Origin: Candidatus Omnitrophota bacterium
GTDB lineage: Bacteria; Hinthialibacterota; Hinthialibacteria; Hinthialibacterales; JAKPRU01
Assembly: GCA_029570205.1 (NCBI GenBank)
Contig: JAKQSI010000032.1
Coordinates: 76,585-111,287 of the forward strand
Length of the DNA: 34,703 nt
Reading direction: 5' to 3'
A program made the position numbers and the translations under genes. Of this stretch, positions 31,708-34,703 are shown piece by piece (the stretch's first letter is position 1; each line of letters starts with the position of its first letter). The notes beneath the pieces are model-generated. The model saw only the letters and a program-made list of their open reading frames with translations, searched no databases and was not told the origin of the DNA.

Positions 31708-32511
31708 ATGGATGATTCCAGACAAGCTATGTCAGGAATGGACATTTCACGTGTTTTGGAAGAATGGCCCTACGAGCCTGATCGAATCACGGTGCGCAAG
31801 ATCACCGGGGAAGACGGTCGGAAGAAGGTCCAGATGCGTCTGGATTTGGGTCTGCTTCAAATGGAGGATACGGGGCGCCCGGACGGCCAACGTCCGTACG
31901 GATTTGACTCGCTTTTGGAATACCATGAAAATCGGCGCAAACTGCACATCCTGGAGCGCGGCTCCGATGCCACATTCCGATTGGGGGCGGAAGAGTGCAA
32001 CCAATTGCGCAATGAGGCCCTTCAGTATTACTACCGATATCTCAGCCTGTTCCATTTGGAGGATTACGAGGGAGTCGAGCGAGATACCGACAGAAGCCTG
32101 CGGTTGTTCAACCTGATCGGCAAGTATGCGGAAACGGAGGAGGATCGACTTTCCATGGAGCGGTATCGTCCTTATGTTCTTATGATGGGCGCGCGGGCGA
32201 AGGCAAACCTGGCCTTACGTCGGAACCGTCCCATCGAATCGCTGCATTTTATCGAAGATGCGATTGAAAACATTCGCCAATTCCTTCGCAAGAACAATCG
32301 GGAAGAGTACTTTGAGCAATCCGGCGAGGTCCTGTATCTGCAGGAATTGGCGGCGGAGATCAAGCAGGTGATTCCCCACGATCCGCGCGAGGATCTTCGT
32401 CGAAAAATGAAGCAGGCGGTGGATCAGGAAGATTACGAACTGGCTGCGCGACTTCGCGACGAGATTCGCGAGCTCGAAGGAAGCAACGTCGGAGAAAAGC
32501 GGGAACGATAA
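31708..32511 (+). CDS. UVR-motif protein of unknown function
   Basis: The roughly 267-residue protein has a conserved-looking N-terminal domain (DISRVLEEWPYEPDRITVRKI, read in two parts, then LDLGLLQMEDTGRPDGQRPYG) and a helical middle rich in Tyr, Arg and Glu that may be tetratricopeptide-like (about 90-210). A C-terminal UVR motif, about DLRRKMKQAVDQEDYELAARL, follows. The UVR motif is a helical hairpin that mediates UvrB-UvrC contact but also occurs in ClpC partners such as McsA and in many unlinked proteins. Similar proteins, as I recall them, occur in Planctomycetota-like genomes and begin at MDIS, so the ATG at 31738 is an alternative start; neither has a good ribosome site. The partner is unknown. 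Confidence 0.75.
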   Translation: MDDSRQAMSGMDISRVLEEWPYEPDRITVRKITGEDGRKKVQMRLDLGLLQMEDTGRPDGQRPYGFDSLLEYHENRRKLHILERGSDATFRLGAEECNQLRNEALQYYYRYLSLFHLEDYEGVERDTDRSLRLFNLIGKYAETEEDRLSMERYRPYVLMMGARAKANLALRRNRPIESLHFIEDAIENIRQFLRKNNREEYFEQSGEVLYLQELAAEIKQVIPHDPREDLRRKMKQAVDQEDYELAARLRDEIRELEGSNVGEKRER

Positions 32512-32575
32512 GCCCGTCTGTGGACTGCATCCACGGCTACCCTCATTCACCGCAGGTCTGCGTTGGCCCAAAAGC

Positions 32576-33130
32576 CTAAATGAACTCCCGAAACAGTTCT
32601 GCCCTTGGAGCGGGGATGACCACTTGGCTGACCAGTAGACCCTTGCCCGAGGCGATTTCAACGCCCGCATGGACCGCCGCGCGAACGGCATCCACATCCC
32701 CGGTTACCTGAAAAAATCCTTTGCCGCCGACGGCCATGGCCAGATGGATGCGGAATAAATCGACATCGCCTGCTTTGACCGCCGCATCCGCCGACTCAAT
32801 GGCGGAGGAGGCCGAGAAGGTCTCTACGATACCCAGGGCGCGGGGGCGGTCGGGACGCAACTCCACCGTGGTGGAGATGGCCGGGAATACCTGCGGATGC
32901 ACGTTCGGAATAATCAGCGAGTCGATCACCGAGGCCGGACAAACCGCCAGTCCCGCTTCCACACTCGCCTCCACTGCGGCCACATCGCCCCGCACAATCA
33001 CGACATACTTCCCAGAACAGATTGTCCGAGCCAGCACCAACACCACCCCGGCCTCTTTCAGCATCGCGTCTTCCGCCTGAAATCCCATTCCGATGCTGGA
33101 GAGTTCCACCATCCCGATCGCTTCCGGCAT
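32576..33130 (-). CDS. PduT-like bacterial microcompartment shell protein (tandem BMC domains)
   Basis: The 184-residue protein is two BMC domains in series: EAIGMVELSSIGMGFQAEDAM and following (about 3-85), and ALGIVETFSASSAIESADAA and following (about 98-180). It therefore forms trimers that look like hexamers in the shell facet. Close features of Salmonella PduT are all present: ARTICSGKY with Cys38, the position that holds the pore [4Fe-4S] cluster in PduT; SVIDSLIIPNVHPQVFPAIS; and GKGLLVSQVVIPAPRAELF. The cluster could pass electrons across the shell. GATGAGGTG precedes the ATG. No other shell gene or enzyme of a compartment is nearby, though a PduS-like gene is at 22116. Confidence 0.93.
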   Translation of the reverse strand: MPEAIGMVELSSIGMGFQAEDAMLKEAGVVLVLARTICSGKYVVIVRGDVAAVEASVEAGLAVCPASVIDSLIIPNVHPQVFPAISTTVELRPDRPRALGIVETFSASSAIESADAAVKAGDVDLFRIHLAMAVGGKGFFQVTGDVDAVRAAVHAGVEIASGKGLLVSQVVIPAPRAELFREFI

Positions 33131-33216
33131 GTTTCACCTCATCTTGTTGACAGATTTCTAGGCACAGTATGCCCGACCCATTCAATCCGGCGGAAGTGCG
33201 GGCAGGAGATCCCGGA

Positions 33217-34095
33217 TTATTGCGGGCCGAGAATGGCCTCCACTTGCCGAATCACGTCCGAGCGGCCTTCGTAAAGTTTGTAAACGGCAGTCAACGAGAG
33301 TTCATAAGTCCGGCCCGCTTCGGGATTCCGAATGAACTGGATGAAATCCCAGGCGGGACAGGTATCCATTTTATCCGGTGTCGGTCCGCCTCCCGATGGG
33401 GAATGGCAAAGCCGCAACAGCCCATCCGCTTTTTCAAAAATGTAAATCAGAACCATCTTGCCCCGTAACCCGAAATAGAACGGACGCGCATAACGCACCG
33501 GCGAACAAGCCGCATACAGGGTCATTTCTTTCTCATCCTCCCGCGTCGGCTGGAAATCGTCTTTTTCGCTCAAGACGGAACTGTCCCGATTATGGGCCAA
33601 TGTACAGTGCTGATACCAGCGCCAGCCCCGTTCGTTGTTTTCCGGTGTCGGGAAATAGATGCTCTTGTTCTCCGGGGCGAGAATATAGCTGGCCCAGAAA
33701 AATCCGAGATAGTTGAATCGAAAATCCGTATGGGTCGGGCGGGCGCGGAATTGGAATCGTATCCGGTTCGGTTCTTCCACGCGAAACGAGGTCCACGATT
33801 CCACTTTCATGTAAGGTGTGGGTGTCTGGTGAAGCGTGGCTGTGCCGTTTTCCATGTTCAATTCCATGGGATGATGCCGGGGTTCGAAAAATCGTTTGTT
33901 GTCTCCCCGTGTCGCTGAGCCATCAAAAATGTGTTCCAGATTCAGTCCGGCGTACGAAGGGACAAATAAGTTTATCGGCTCGTGAATGGACCGCAGATCC
34001 CAGATTCCATTATACAGGGTGTTATGCTCCCCATCCGCGGTATTGTCGCCGATCTTGCAGGTGATTTCGGAAGTTTTCAGTTCGATGGAGTTCAT
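33217..34095 (-). CDS. Protein of unknown function, 292 residues
   Basis: I do not recognise the family. The product is soluble with no signal peptide or membrane segment, rich in aromatic residues and histidine. It has segments such as NTLYNGIWDLRSIHEP, FFEPRHHPMELNMENG, RFQFRARPTHTDFRFNYLGFF, NNERGWRWYQHCTLAHNRD and PFYFGLRGKMVLIYIFE. The pattern suggests a beta-sandwich, perhaps a carbohydrate-active or sugar-binding fold, but that is a guess. It ends 86 bases before the PduT-like gene on the same strand, so the two could share a transcript, although the PduT-like gene has its own ribosome site. No strong promoter is evident upstream, where the hairpin array begins within 60 bases. Confidence 0.7.
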   Translation of the reverse strand: MNSIELKTSEITCKIGDNTADGEHNTLYNGIWDLRSIHEPINLFVPSYAGLNLEHIFDGSATRGDNKRFFEPRHHPMELNMENGTATLHQTPTPYMKVESWTSFRVEEPNRIRFQFRARPTHTDFRFNYLGFFWASYILAPENKSIYFPTPENNERGWRWYQHCTLAHNRDSSVLSEKDDFQPTREDEKEMTLYAACSPVRYARPFYFGLRGKMVLIYIFEKADGLLRLCHSPSGGGPTPDKMDTCPAWDFIQFIRNPEAGRTYELSLTAVYKLYEGRSDVIRQVEAILGPQ

Positions 34096-34151
34096 TGGGA
34101 TTTCTCATAAGGGAGATTTGATCCTGCACAATATATCGGAAATTGGCGATT

Positions 34152-34703
34152 GCCGGGCAGAGACGCCTGGGCAGCTGGGGAGTTGCCAGGCAGAGACGCC
34201 TGGCCTACTGGGGTGACAGGCAGAGACGCCTGGCCTACTGGGGTGACAGGCAGAGACGCCTGTCCTACTGGGGAGTTGCCAGGCAGAGACGCCTGGCCTA
34301 CTGGAAGGACAGGCAGAGACGCCTGTCCTACTGGGGAGTTGCCAGGCAGAGACGCCTGGCCTACTGGGGTGACAGGCAGAGACGCCTGTCCTACTGGGGA
34401 GTTGCCAGGCAGAGACGCCTGGCCTACTGGGGTGACAGGCAGAGACGCCTGTCCTACTGGGGTGACAGGCAGAGACGCCTGTCCTACTGGGGTGACAGGC
34501 AGAGACGCCTGTCCTACTGGGGTGACAGGCAGGGACGCCTGTCCTACTGGAAGGACAGGCAGAGACGCCTGTCCTACTGGGGTGACAGGCAGGGACGCCT
34601 GTCCTACTGGAAGGACAGGCAGGGACGCCTGTCCTACTGGGGTGACAGGCAGGGACGCCTGTCCTACTGGGGTGACAGGCAGGGACGCCTGTCCTACTGG
34701 GGT
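34152..34703. repeat. Tandem array of 18 hairpin-forming 30-33 base units, continuing past the window
   Basis: Each unit is arm-loop-arm-tail: GACAGGC, loop AGAGAC or AGGGAC, GCCTGTC, then CTACTGG plus GGT, AAG or GGAGTT. I count 18 units, the first degenerate (34152-34184), the last ending exactly at 34703. A second arm pair, GCCAGGC with GCCTGGC, occurs in units at 34185, 34278, 34341 and 34404; both arms change together. Only the unit at 34215 mixes the two (GACAGGC with GCCTGGC). Units ending GGGGAGTT (33 bases) always come just before a GCC-type unit, making a 63-base higher-order period through 34278-34403. The right end is more uniform, with AGGGAC loops. There are no unique spacers, so this is not a CRISPR array, and no gene is seen in 34096-34703. 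Confidence 0.95.

Noticed and set aside
34152-34703. CRISPR array
   Set aside because: Units are contiguous with no unique spacers; the tails are near-identical, the stems fill most of the unit, and no cas gene is in the window.
34152-34703. Coding tandem repeats (two frames stay open because the units are multiples of three)
   Set aside because: The open frames follow trivially from the repeat length. There is no start codon with a ribosome site in a plausible place, and the paired changes follow stem pairing, not codons.

Overview
The window reads as bacterial chromosome of moderate-to-high GC (not counted), densely packed with genes on both strands, with Shine-Dalgarno-led starts plus a few apparently leaderless ones. 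No rRNA or tRNA gene was recognised. The mix of a Tat-secreted Gfo/Idh/MocA oxidoreductase, a DUF1080 protein, an SUMF1-fold protein, a stand-alone FTLIELL prepilin, a BshA-type glycosyltransferase and bacterial-microcompartment proteins suits an uncultivated lineage near Sumerlaeota, Hydrogenedentota or Planctomycetota. That placement is an inference from gene content, not from a marker tree.

Layout. 1-3.2 kb: the start of a Gfo/Idh oxidoreductase and a DksA/TraR zinc-finger gene on the minus strand, diverging from prfA-prmC (release factor 1 and its methyltransferase). 3.3-9.4 kb, minus strand: a secreted DUF1080 protein followed by a VKOR-DsbA fusion, an entericidin-like small lipoprotein overlapping a dCMP deaminase, and an SUMF1-fold protein coupled to a membrane glycosyltransferase. 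9.3-12.7 kb: a second membrane glycosyltransferase, bshA, and a prepilin followed by a 420-base non-coding tract with two copies of a 41-base repeat and a terminator. 12.7-18.4 kb: an ImuB-like Y-family polymerase divergent from dnaB, then a tandem UspA protein and a third membrane glycosyltransferase. 18.7-22 kb: a secreted GH51 arabinofuranosidase and a Tat-exported Gfo/Idh oxidoreductase, ended by a terminator. 22.1-29.7 kb: a PduS-like flavin/iron-sulphur protein on the minus strand, divergent from a plus-strand run of a single-chain restriction-modification-like enzyme, an arabinokinase-N-domain-like protein and a PHP-fold metallohydrolase. 29.6-34.1 kb: pgpA and rimO, a UVR-motif protein, a PduT-like microcompartment shell protein and a protein of unknown function. 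The window ends inside a tandem array of 30-33 base hairpin units.

Functional themes. Plant-polysaccharide or glycan breakdown is represented by GH51, DUF1080 and the Gfo/Idh proteins. Envelope glycosylation and oxidative protein folding are represented by three GT-C-like proteins and VKOR-DsbA. Translation and stress functions include RF1, PrmC, RimO, DksA and UspA. The PduS and PduT homologues, partners in the propanediol microcompartment, both occur here but about 9 kb apart with no other microcompartment genes between them.

The most unusual features are the hairpin array and its dispersed relatives, the split PduS/PduT pair, the restriction enzyme-like/sugar-enzyme-like/PHP gene run, a palindromic repeat read in frame inside the Y-family polymerase gene, and an acidic open frame directly after the amber stop of the dksA-like gene.
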